IMG/VR virus record: IMGVR_UViG_3300042882_001139
Coordinates: 1 to 64,000 of that record
Strand: one strand, 5' to 3'
Length of the DNA stretch: 64,000 bases
Source: a virus
Below are positions 25,484 to 34,021 of this stretch, piece by piece. The notes under the pieces are model-generated. The model saw only the letters and a list, made by a program, of their open reading frames with translations, did not search any database and was not told the origin of the DNA. Both the position numbers and the translations under genes were made by a program. The stretch's first letter is position 1, and the number at the start of each line of letters is the position of its first letter.

Positions 25484-25712
25484 AACGCAATTTAACCTGC
25501 AACCAGCGGACACGCCGGCCCATAGCGTCGTAATTGAAGACGACATGGGTAATCCAATTATCGTGGCAACACAACTGACCGAGTCAATTGTGTTTTCCAC
25601 GGTAAATGACCCCGACTTCCAGTCCGTGCTTCGATCTCTCGGCATTACTAAGACTGTAAAAATAACAGAATTTAAACCCAAGCCGCTTCAAGATATTATC
25701 TGGACACCGTGA
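25473..25712 (+). CDS. Small beta-rich protein between the polymerase genes
   Basis: 79 residues, predicted mostly beta from alternating hydrophobic residues (HSVVIEDDMGNPIIVATQ, TKTVKITEF). It overlaps the previous gene by 11 bases and the beta' C-terminal gene by one (TGATG), so it is translated in step with the polymerase. It may be a small polymerase subunit or regulator; that is inference from position. Confidence 0.65.
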   Translation: MRVKTQFNLQPADTPAHSVVIEDDMGNPIIVATQLTESIVFSTVNDPDFQSVLRSLGITKTVKITEFKPKPLQDIIWTP

Positions 25713-27595
25713 TGTTAAAAACCACGCTTGGTCAAATTCTGATTAACGACGCACTCCCGGAAGATCTGCGGGACTACGATCGTGTCTTAGATAAAAAGAC
25801 GATGGGTGCCTTGGCGACAAAACTAGCCGAGCAGTACCCAGACAAATATCGAGATGTCATGAAGCGGCTGCACGACGTCGCTCACGAGTCGGCCCATACG
25901 ACCGGCGGCCTGTCTTTCGGGCTCAAAGATATTAAGCAGACGCTTGCCGCTCGCCATGCCCAGATAAAGGCTCGTGCCGGTCTGCGTGCGATCATGGCGA
26001 ACGGCAAATTCTCCGAAGAACAGCGAACGCAGAAGATCCTAGAACTAGCCTCAACTATTCAGCAGAAACTAGTAGAGGACGTTTATGCCGAGGCTAAAGG
26101 TAATGATAATCCTTTGATGCACCAGGTGTTGGGGTCTGGTGTCGGCAATAAATACTCGCTGAATTCGATCATTGGTGCCGACATGCAATATGTCGACCAC
26201 AAAAACGATCCGATTCCTTTGCCGGTGCTGCACAGTTACAGCCGAGGCTTAAGACCCGCCGAGTATTTTGCGGGCGCCTTCGGCGCCCGCAAGGGTGTAA
26301 TTGATACTAAGACGGCTACGGCAGACGCCGGCTTTTACGGCAAGCAATTGACCCAAATGGCGCACCGCCTGCTCGTTACCGCCGACGATGACGATGACGA
26401 AGAATGGAACAGCACAGCGAGCGAGCGTGGCTTCCCTACAGACGTCGATGACCCGGATAACGAAGGTGCCCTGCTTTCGCGACCTGCGGGGCCGTATAAA
26501 CGAAACACGGTCCTGACGCCCAAAATCCTGCAAGACATTAAAAAAATGGGCGTCAAGGATATTCTTGTCCGCAGCCCGACTGTGGGCGGTCCGAGTGACG
26601 GCGGAGTTTTCGCTAAAGACGTCGGATTTCGCGAAAAGGGCCGGCTACCGCCGGCCGGTGACTACGTTGGAATTGCAGCAGTTCAGGCGCTCTCCGAGCC
26701 GGTATCGCAGGGGCAATTGTCGTCGAAGCATTCTGGCGGTGTCGGCGGTGCCGGGTCTATTTCTGGCTTCAAGGCGTTAAATGCCTTGGTACAGGTGCCG
26801 AAGACATACCCGGATGGCGCCGCTCACGCCCAGCGCGACGGCAAAGTGCAGGAGATCCGCCAAGCACCGCAAGGCGGCGTATACGTCACCATCGACGGCG
26901 AAGAACACTACGTCGGGGCCGACCGCACTGTCGCCGTTAAAAAGGGCGACACACTTGAAGCCGGCGACGCGATTTCAGACGGCATGCCGAATCCGGCCGA
27001 GATTGTTAAGCACAAGGGTATTGGCGAGGGCCGGCGTTACTTTACGCAAGCTATGCGGCAAGTTATGAAAAACAGCGGCATGAGCCCGCACCGCCGAAAT
27101 ATCGAATTGCTGTCGCGAGGCATTGTGAATCATGTCCGCATGCTCGACGAATACGGCGACCACGCGCCAGAAGACGTTGTGCCGTATTCGATGCTGGAGC
27201 GCAACTGGCAGCCGCGCCCGGGGAGCGTTGCGGGCAACCCTACAACGTTAACAGGGCATTATCTTGAGCGGCCCGTGCTGCATTATTCTATCGGCACAAA
27301 AATAAGTAAATCTGTCAACGAAAACTTAAAAAAGTACAACATCGCGAGCGTGCAGGCGCACAAAGAACCCCCACCGTTTCAGCCTGAAATGATTCGCGGA
27401 ATGTCAAACATCTCACACGACCCGGACTGGATGACGCGCATGCTGGGGTCGTATCAAGAAAAAGGCCTGCTGAACAGCGTACACCGCGGTTTAACGAGCG
27501 ACGCGGCCGGCAGCAGTTACGTCCCGGCTTTAGCCCGCGGCGAGCAATTTGGCGTTACAGGTGTTACAAGCGGGTGGAAGCCGGAAGGCGTTTAA
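25712..27595 (+). CDS. RNA polymerase beta' subunit, C-terminal part
   Basis: 627 residues from ATG 25712 (GTG 25709 is an alternative). The beginning TTLGQILINDALP matches the start of the beta' segment that follows the active-site domain in bacteria (TTVGRAILMNIIP). Bridge helix and trigger loop are clear around residues 180-220: RPAEYFAGAFGARKG, then TKTATADAGFYGKQL. VRSPTVGGPSDGGVFAKDVG occupies the place of the second zinc motif but lacks its cysteines. VGIAAVQALSEPVSQGQLS matches VGVIAAQSIGEPGTQLT. YFTQAMRQVMKNSGM and the C-terminal SSYVPALARGEQFGVTG complete the subunit. With the preceding fusion it makes a complete large-subunit core. Confidence 0.94.
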   Translation: MLKTTLGQILINDALPEDLRDYDRVLDKKTMGALATKLAEQYPDKYRDVMKRLHDVAHESAHTTGGLSFGLKDIKQTLAARHAQIKARAGLRAIMANGKFSEEQRTQKILELASTIQQKLVEDVYAEAKGNDNPLMHQVLGSGVGNKYSLNSIIGADMQYVDHKNDPIPLPVLHSYSRGLRPAEYFAGAFGARKGVIDTKTATADAGFYGKQLTQMAHRLLVTADDDDDEEWNSTASERGFPTDVDDPDNEGALLSRPAGPYKRNTVLTPKILQDIKKMGVKDILVRSPTVGGPSDGGVFAKDVGFREKGRLPPAGDYVGIAAVQALSEPVSQGQLSSKHSGGVGGAGSISGFKALNALVQVPKTYPDGAAHAQRDGKVQEIRQAPQGGVYVTIDGEEHYVGADRTVAVKKGDTLEAGDAISDGMPNPAEIVKHKGIGEGRRYFTQAMRQVMKNSGMSPHRRNIELLSRGIVNHVRMLDEYGDHAPEDVVPYSMLERNWQPRPGSVAGNPTTLTGHYLERPVLHYSIGTKISKSVNENLKKYNIASVQAHKEPPPFQPEMIRGMSNISHDPDWMTRMLGSYQEKGLLNSVHRGLTSDAAGSSYVPALARGEQFGVTGVTSGWKPEGV

Positions 27596-27674
27596 TGTAG
27601 GATAATAGGCTGTAACACGCTAAAGTAGTAAACAGTCAGCGTTTCGTTACGTTTAGTGCCGCATGGAGGTGGCC

Positions 27675-30068
27675 GTGTACAACAAAAGCAAAAAAGAAGC
27701 GTCGTGGCAGCACTGGCTGAAGGTAGTTAGGTCTCACGACCGCAGCCAAGTCAAACAGGCCGAAATTGGCGGCCGTGGCGATGACACTTCTTTTGAACAG
27801 GCGTTTTCTAACCTGGCCCACGCTTACTTGCGTGACTCAGCGCCCAAATTGCTTGATCACGAAGTCGGTTTCCAATTATTGGACCGCAACCGCGAGAACA
27901 CAAAAGCCGTTGGCGTATTTGCTTTTAAAGTCGGTGCCCAGTGGCTTTACGCCCCGGTATTCTTTTTAAACGGCGACTTGAAAGGGCACGAACTCCTGTA
28001 CATCAAAAATCAGGATATGTTCGTACCGCTCAAAGAAAACTGGATCAACTATTTAATCAATCGAAAGCCGAACATCCTTGGCAACGGCGTCGATCGAAAT
28101 CTGTCGAATCTTGGCCAACGGCAGCCGGACTTCACGCAACTTTCCCGCAGCCCGTCAAAGTTCGGCTCGGCGCAGCCCACGCTCAAAGAGATGATGACTG
28201 CGGCCATGCCGGCATTTGCGAAATCGGCCACGATGAATACCGCCCAGGCTTTTGCCGAACTTGGCAGTGCGATCAACCTGCCGGCGTTCTTAAAAGAAGC
28301 CAGCATGCAAATGTTAAGCACGCTGGTTAACAGCTGCAAGAAAGCCCCCGAACTCGCCGAGGCCATCGACTCGTTCCACGGTTTAAATATCGTCAAAGAG
28401 GCCGTAGCACAGGCGTCGGCTCGCGTAAGCCGCACAAAAGTGGCGAGCGTGTTGTCTGAGGCTCCCAAAACGCCAGCGGCTGAAAAGTCGCTTGAAGTCA
28501 TTACGCTCGATACGACGGTGCAGACTAAGTTACCGCCGGGTCACACAGAAGAAGACCAGGAAAAACTTTTGCGGGACGGCGTGCTGATTCTCGACAAGCG
28601 GGATCGCGACAACGTTTCGATTCCCTACCATATCCAAGTCGAGAAGCGGCTGTTTAATCCGACCGAGAGCGGTCTGTACGAAATCCTCGTCAAGCCGGGC
28701 AATATTGAACGCTGCTACGTGGCCGTATTCCCGATGGGTGCCGCCAAGCGGTCTAACTTCGTCACGGTCGTTCGCATTGACGGTAAAGCCGACTGGATTA
28801 ACACACGGGCTGACCATGTTTTTGCACTTTCCCGCGTAGAGGGCGAAGAGTTTGACAAATGGTATGACGGTCTTCCGGAAGCCAAAAGCCTTCCGTCCGG
28901 TCGCTCGCGCGTAATGCTGCTTAACAAGCGCGGCGACACTACCGCCCCGGTTCGGAGCCTTCGCGAATATGGCGAAACAAATGGCTCGACGGTGTACGAA
29001 GTGCATCTCGAGGATTACACAAAGTTTCCGCCCAAGGGCAGCATTTCTCCGTGTTGCTACTCTGACCCGCTTAATTACGACAAGTACCGCGACGGCGTGC
29101 GGCTGCATTTAAACGGTAAAAAGGGTTCGTCGCTGCGTGCCAGCATGGGCGACATCTTTGTGCCGGAAGGGTTCAAGATGCTGAAGTGCGAGCCGGGCGA
29201 AGACGACGTCGATTCGGCTGAAGGGCAGGGTGCATGCGGTTGCGGCGAAAGCAAAGATCCGCCGCTGATGCCGGGCAACCTGCTTGACGCCCAGATGGAG
29301 TTGATGCAAAAAACATCGTCTTTAACTGTGACAAATAACGGTCACGCTGTAGAGATTCACAGCGGGCAAAAACAACTCGTTGAAAAAGAACTGTCTGAAA
29401 AGCAGGCACTGGTGTCGTTAGTACGGCAGCACGGTTTACGAGAAGAAGCCGCCCGCGACATTCTGAAACAAGCGGCTGATAAACGAAAGTTTGAGTGCCG
29501 CGTAAAATATGCCGAGCCGTACGGCAGCCCGATGATGATCAACAGTGCCCCGAACGCTCCGAGTGATCCCGGCGCGGTCATGGGCGGCGAAAGCATCATG
29601 GGCACGAGCGTTCCAACACAACTCGGTATTGACGTCGGTATGCCTGTGTCGGGCATGGCTGCTAGTCAGACGGATCGCAGCGTTTACAACCCGAACACTG
29701 AGTTAGATCAAAAAGATTTACGCTCGGTAATCGACGCCGCTCAAAGCGGTCAACGCGAAGTATTTGACACAGCGATGATTGGCTCCATGTTGCGAACTGT
29801 ACGCGACGACGGCATGGTAGATCGCTACATGGGTGAACTGACAAAGGGCCTCGACAAACTGGGGCGCATCTTGTTTATGTTTTATTGGCATGGCGACCGG
29901 TTTGCCGATCGTTATGGCAAGGCCGACATGCCGGAACTGGAAGATTCGCTGCGTAACGCATTTGAGATGCTTGGCGACGTCATCTTGTTCCTGAAGCAAA
30001 AGACAATCGAGCCGTATCCAGAAGAAGCCAACAGCGACGTCGACTTAGGTCCCGTTGCCAACTCTTAA
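27675..30068 (+). CDS. Large putative virion protein
   Basis: I prefer GTG 27675 because the in-frame ATG at 27663 overlaps the best Shine-Dalgarno (GGAGGTGG). 797 residues. It contains a domain with VGVFAFKVGAQWLYAPVFFL and GHELLYIKNQDMFVPLKENW (about 80-130), an alanine-rich helical region with repeated K-x-A motifs (FAKSA, LKEAS), a beta-rich middle, a Cys-rich turn (ACGCGE, near residue 520), and a helical C-terminus. No portal or terminase motif is visible. A structural virion protein is the best guess from size and place. Confidence 0.65.
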   Translation: MYNKSKKEASWQHWLKVVRSHDRSQVKQAEIGGRGDDTSFEQAFSNLAHAYLRDSAPKLLDHEVGFQLLDRNRENTKAVGVFAFKVGAQWLYAPVFFLNGDLKGHELLYIKNQDMFVPLKENWINYLINRKPNILGNGVDRNLSNLGQRQPDFTQLSRSPSKFGSAQPTLKEMMTAAMPAFAKSATMNTAQAFAELGSAINLPAFLKEASMQMLSTLVNSCKKAPELAEAIDSFHGLNIVKEAVAQASARVSRTKVASVLSEAPKTPAAEKSLEVITLDTTVQTKLPPGHTEEDQEKLLRDGVLILDKRDRDNVSIPYHIQVEKRLFNPTESGLYEILVKPGNIERCYVAVFPMGAAKRSNFVTVVRIDGKADWINTRADHVFALSRVEGEEFDKWYDGLPEAKSLPSGRSRVMLLNKRGDTTAPVRSLREYGETNGSTVYEVHLEDYTKFPPKGSISPCCYSDPLNYDKYRDGVRLHLNGKKGSSLRASMGDIFVPEGFKMLKCEPGEDDVDSAEGQGACGCGESKDPPLMPGNLLDAQMELMQKTSSLTVTNNGHAVEIHSGQKQLVEKELSEKQALVSLVRQHGLREEAARDILKQAADKRKFECRVKYAEPYGSPMMINSAPNAPSDPGAVMGGESIMGTSVPTQLGIDVGMPVSGMAASQTDRSVYNPNTELDQKDLRSVIDAAQSGQREVFDTAMIGSMLRTVRDDGMVDRYMGELTKGLDKLGRILFMFYWHGDRFADRYGKADMPELEDSLRNAFEMLGDVILFLKQKTIEPYPEEANSDVDLGPVANS

Positions 30069-30078
30069 TAGGTGAACT

Positions 30079-30462
30079 ATGCCCAGCACAGTTTGGTCAG
30101 GCAGTAAAGAGTTTACGACGAATGCCGGGTCGGCAACGACGGTGGCCATTCCAATGCCGCATCGTGGCGTTTTAAAAGGCTACAACCTCGTCGAGGCGGC
30201 TGGTGGTGCAACAGGTAACTTCACTGCCACGCTGTATTCGAGCAAGCAGGATAAGGCGCCGAACAACGCGTTACCGGCAGACACATTCAAAGTGCTGACG
30301 TTTGACCAGGCTGCGGCTTTTAAAAACGACTTAAACGTGTCGTATCTCAATCGTGACGGCTCGCCGACTAATCCGCAGCGCTACCTGTATCTTAAAATTA
30401 CGACGGCGGCAGTTAAAAACTTTGTGTTCTCTGTCACCGTAGACACGCCGACGCTGCGCTAA
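30079..30462 (+). CDS. Small beta-rich structural-type protein
   Basis: 127 residues, rich in Thr, Val and Ala, with alternating beta pattern throughout (for example GNFTATLYSSKQDK, RYLYLKITTAAVKNF). Looks like a single beta-sandwich, as in decoration or fibre-type proteins. Stop overlaps the next ATG (TAATG). Family not recognised. Confidence 0.6.
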   Translation: MPSTVWSGSKEFTTNAGSATTVAIPMPHRGVLKGYNLVEAAGGATGNFTATLYSSKQDKAPNNALPADTFKVLTFDQAAAFKNDLNVSYLNRDGSPTNPQRYLYLKITTAAVKNFVFSVTVDTPTLR

Positions 30463-31391
30463 TGCTAAACGCCCTTCGCGATAACCCTCGACGGTCGCCT
30501 AGTTGGCGGTGGCTGCGGGCGGTAAATATTGATGCCGGCGGGCCCAAGGCGTCTCGCAAATTAGACGGTGCGGAAGGCTTTAAGTGGGTACGCCGTGCTA
30601 GCCGGCTGAAACGGCATTTTGAGTTAGCTGGCAGCAGGCCGCAAGCATTGTACGCCCTGCATCTCCGCGACCCGGAATTGTTCTGGGCCCACTCACTGTG
30701 GGTGGAGGATAAAGCACCGTCAAAGTGGGCCGTGGAAGCCCGTGTATTAGCAGGAGAAACGGACGCCGAGATTGCTGCTAAGGTCGGCACGACGCCAGAG
30801 ATTATTAACGCGTATATCAACGTATTTTTTGATGTTCGCGAAAAGATGGCCCACACCGATTATGTTGTGAATGTCGTGATGGGTGATGCCGTTACTCGCG
30901 GATTGCAGGAACGACACTACGACTTGCTCTGGAAGTTAATGGGTTATCACGGCGGCCCGATGGTGCTAGATGCCGTCATTAACAGATTTTGCCCGGTCAG
31001 CCGCCCGCAAAACCCTGAGAACGTCTCTGGCTTTTTCCAGGATTTTGCAATTAGTGCCATGAAGTACAAGGCGGCACTGGCGACGCTTACCGTGCAGGCC
31101 AACACGCATACACAATTACCGCTTATCGACTCGTTCGCCAAATATGTTGAAATTGAAAGAACGACAGAAAACGCTACTAAAGCGCAGGTATCCATTGTGG
31201 AGAATATCGGGGCTATGTTGACGGCCCTGCCATTCCGCGTTGGGACGAAACTGGATTCTGAAGCTATAAAAATGGTACCCTTTGATAGTGGCGCGGCAGA
31301 ATTAAACAACAGCGAAATGATCATTGTGGCGACTGGTGGTAAACTAGAAAATCAGCCCCTGATCGAAAATCTGCGATTCCCGGGAGAATAA
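30462..31391 (+). CDS. Helix-turn-helix-containing protein
   Basis: 309 residues. Residues about 90-125 (ARVLAGETDAEIAAKVG followed by TPEIINAYINVFFDVREKM) look like a helix-turn-helix. From memory, planctomycete genomes hold many hypothetical proteins with this LAG-x-x-D-x-EIA...FF-x-VR pattern. The remainder is helical with a beta-rich end. Possible roles: small terminase-like or virion DNA-binding protein. Not enough for a firm call. Confidence 0.55.
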   Translation: MLNALRDNPRRSPSWRWLRAVNIDAGGPKASRKLDGAEGFKWVRRASRLKRHFELAGSRPQALYALHLRDPELFWAHSLWVEDKAPSKWAVEARVLAGETDAEIAAKVGTTPEIINAYINVFFDVREKMAHTDYVVNVVMGDAVTRGLQERHYDLLWKLMGYHGGPMVLDAVINRFCPVSRPQNPENVSGFFQDFAISAMKYKAALATLTVQANTHTQLPLIDSFAKYVEIERTTENATKAQVSIVENIGAMLTALPFRVGTKLDSEAIKMVPFDSGAAELNNSEMIIVATGGKLENQPLIENLRFPGE

Positions 31392-31393
31392 CA

Positions 31394-33004
31394 ATGCAGA
31401 CATTGAGCAAAGAAGCCGAACAAAAGTTAATTGCTGCGATTGAAAAAGCTGCAGCATTAGTCAACGAAGGGCTATCGCCAAACGCTGCAATCATTAAGAG
31501 TGCCGCCGCCGCCGATATTCCCGCGGGGCATATTAACCTTATGGTGCATGCGTACAACACAGGCCGCACCACCAAGCAACGCGAACAAGGCGAAAACACG
31601 ACTGAAAAGTCGGCTGATTTCCAACTGGCTGACGCCCCCACGGTTTTAGATGCTCTGTACCCCAAGGCTGTTAAAACGTCGGCAGAAATCGTGCGGCAAG
31701 AAATTGTATCTACGGACTACGCCGTTTCGCCTGCCGGCATGCTCGCTCGCCGCGTGGCTGAGCAGGAGAAGGCCGCAGCGGCTCAAGTGGCATTACCGGC
31801 AAAGACATATGTGCCGTATCCGCGTGACGAGCAATTCGCCGCTGAGCGGGCCTATAGCGTCAAACGTGCCGAGCAGTTGGCTGACGAGGAGCGGCGCCGC
31901 ATCGCTACGGCTGCGTACTCTAAAGCCGCCGCGGCGCTTGACGGCGTAGTTGAGTATTTCCGCACTCCGGGAAACATGTCGTTCGCCGACGCTGTTCGTC
32001 AGGTTGGCTTACGTTTCGGCGACGAGGGTGTTTCGGTGCTGCACAAGGTGGCCGAAGTTTATCCTCAGTTTAAAAAGCAAGCGGCAACGAACAACAACCA
32101 CTTTGGCGATAACCCCCTGTACGCCCGCGTACAAAATGTTGTTATTCTGACGGAAGAATATGTCAAAGCGAGCGCGGACTTAAAAAAAAAGACGCCAGTA
32201 ATTAGTAATAAGAAAGTAGCCACTTTTCTTACAGGTTCGGTGCTGCAGGCGCCGGTAGACTTCTCTAACGGCGTAACTTTAAAGCAAGCAGCAGGCCCGC
32301 GTGGCGGGCATTTTCCTGTATCTGCCGGGCCAGGATTACCGCCGAGTCTTGCGGCGACATTATTCGGCATTAACCCGCCTGCTCCGCCTGCACCGCCTGC
32401 ACCGCCGGCAAAGCCATCTCCTAAGCCCGAAAAGCCGGAAGAGAAGAAGCCGCAGGGCAACCGTGGCGGCGGTGGCGGCGGTAATCGTGGTGGTGGCGGT
32501 GGCGGCAAGGGTGGTGCCAGCAATTACGAAAAAAACTTACAAACGTTTTTTGAGAGTGCTAACCGGCCAGTCAACACTGTTGGTGAACAAATTGGTCTTG
32601 CTGGTGCTGCCTCGCCAGCCGGGATGGCTAAAAGCATTCTTGGCTTAGACAAAGAGCCGCGCGACATTGGTTTAAAGATGTTGAAAGAGATCTCCTCGCC
32701 CGACCACGAACTGACGCTTAAAAATATTCGCGCTCAAGCCACGCTTCACGACTTGATGCTTAATGACGACGTCATCTCTGGTTATAGCCCTCAAGAAGTA
32801 GCATTGGCGTTTAATGAAGTAGCCGACGCGGCGCCAAACGTCGTGCAGTCCCCGGCTGTCTTACGTGCCATGCTTCGGAAACGTTTAGAGGCCGGACAAC
32901 TTGCCGATTTTGACGCGAAACAATTACTTGAAATGGATAAACTCAAAGCCGAGCGGGATCAAACAATGCTTTCGGCCCGCAAACTCCAAGAAGAACTTGC
33001 GTAA
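31394..33004 (+). CDS. Large helical virion-type protein with Pro and RGGG tracts
   Basis: 536 residues. The N-terminal and central part is Ala/Lys/Glu helical with many K-x-A motifs. A PPAPPAPPAPPAKPSPKPEKPEEKK tract is followed directly by a glycine/arginine run (about residues 355-375), like RGG-type flexible linkers. The C-terminal 150 residues are helical and charged. The DNA of this tract is simple-sequence and may be unstable. A scaffold or internal virion protein is possible; function not recognised. Confidence 0.6.
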   Translation: MQTLSKEAEQKLIAAIEKAAALVNEGLSPNAAIIKSAAAADIPAGHINLMVHAYNTGRTTKQREQGENTTEKSADFQLADAPTVLDALYPKAVKTSAEIVRQEIVSTDYAVSPAGMLARRVAEQEKAAAAQVALPAKTYVPYPRDEQFAAERAYSVKRAEQLADEERRRIATAAYSKAAAALDGVVEYFRTPGNMSFADAVRQVGLRFGDEGVSVLHKVAEVYPQFKKQAATNNNHFGDNPLYARVQNVVILTEEYVKASADLKKKTPVISNKKVATFLTGSVLQAPVDFSNGVTLKQAAGPRGGHFPVSAGPGLPPSLAATLFGINPPAPPAPPAPPAKPSPKPEKPEEKKPQGNRGGGGGGNRGGGGGGKGGASNYEKNLQTFFESANRPVNTVGEQIGLAGAASPAGMAKSILGLDKEPRDIGLKMLKEISSPDHELTLKNIRAQATLHDLMLNDDVISGYSPQEVALAFNEVADAAPNVVQSPAVLRAMLRKRLEAGQLADFDAKQLLEMDKLKAERDQTMLSARKLQEELA

Positions 33005-33007
33005 GAC

Positions 33008-33997
33008 ATGAACAACAACGACTTTGAAAAATTGGCAGGTCAGTTAGCCCGCAGCGCCGTTACTGGCGAAACACTGCCATCAAACTTAATGCAAATTAAA
33101 ACCGCGTTCGTCGGTGGTGACGCCGGGCGTTATTTACTTGGCGGCCTTGGCGGGGCGGGTATCGGCGCACTCATTGGTGCGACGCAGGGCCGCAATAAGA
33201 AACGCAACGCCCTTTATTACGGCACGCTCGGCGGCCTTGGCGGCCTTGGCCTCGCCCACTTTATGAACGGCGGTAACAGCGCTGCCCCGACGCCGTCAAC
33301 TACCCCGACGGCTAAAATTACACCGTCGGCTGCGCCTGCCGCTGTCAAACCAAAAGACGTACAGCGAGTAGAAACGACGCCAATGCGCGTAGCCGATAAG
33401 CCGACCGAGCAAGTTGCGCTGACAACAAACGCTGACGGCACAGTAAGCGTTGTGCCGTATAAGGGCTACAGGCCAGACGCTATTAAACCCCACATGGAAA
33501 CTGATTTATACAAACAGGGCCCGTCTCGGCATCCGTTAGCTGACGGCGTGTCGCCAAACGCCGGCGGGAGTGATTTTTTAAATTGGGTGCAAACCGGCAA
33601 AATGCCGTGGTATAAGAAATTAACCGGGCGAACGACGCAGTATCAAGACCGTTTTCGTGGTTTATTAGAGTCGTATGAACGTAAAACTGGAAAACCGGCA
33701 ACGAGCATGGCTGAACTGCGGGAGACTGGTTTATTGCCAAAAGACGATTTAGATATCTACACGAAAACACCCAGCGGCCAGCCGATTGCGATGACAAACC
33801 CGCAAGACAAAACTAACTTGCTACAAATGATTAATAGGATTCGTGAGTTTCCGGGCGGGGAAGAGTTTTATTTGAACAACGACCGCGATATGGCAAAAAC
33901 GATAGCGTGGATACAAAACACTGCGGCAGAACAAGCGCGCCAACAGGCTAGTCGTTTTGGTTACGCCGGCAGCCGTGGCGCCGTAAATGCACGATAA
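33008..33997 (+). CDS. Virion-type protein with glycine-zipper segment
   Basis: 329 residues. Begins MNNNDFEKLAGQLA, the clearest copy of the FEK-x-A motif. A glycine zipper hydrophobic segment (YLLGGLGGAGIGALIGA, then GTLGGLGGLGLAHF, about 39-80), a Pro/Ala/Thr linker, and a soluble C-terminal domain (about 165-329). The same N-terminal motif plus glycine zipper recurs in genes at 612, 12870 and 18677. Candidate ejected or inner-membrane-interacting virion protein. Confidence 0.6.
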   Translation: MNNNDFEKLAGQLARSAVTGETLPSNLMQIKTAFVGGDAGRYLLGGLGGAGIGALIGATQGRNKKRNALYYGTLGGLGGLGLAHFMNGGNSAAPTPSTTPTAKITPSAAPAAVKPKDVQRVETTPMRVADKPTEQVALTTNADGTVSVVPYKGYRPDAIKPHMETDLYKQGPSRHPLADGVSPNAGGSDFLNWVQTGKMPWYKKLTGRTTQYQDRFRGLLESYERKTGKPATSMAELRETGLLPKDDLDIYTKTPSGQPIAMTNPQDKTNLLQMINRIREFPGGEEFYLNNDRDMAKTIAWIQNTAAEQARQQASRFGYAGSRGAVNAR

Positions 33998-34021
33998 AAT
34001 TAACGGATAAGGAACTAGCAA

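Noticed and set aside
27675-30068. Large protein considered as the portal
   Set aside because: Size and place would fit, but no portal-like domain pattern could be recognised.
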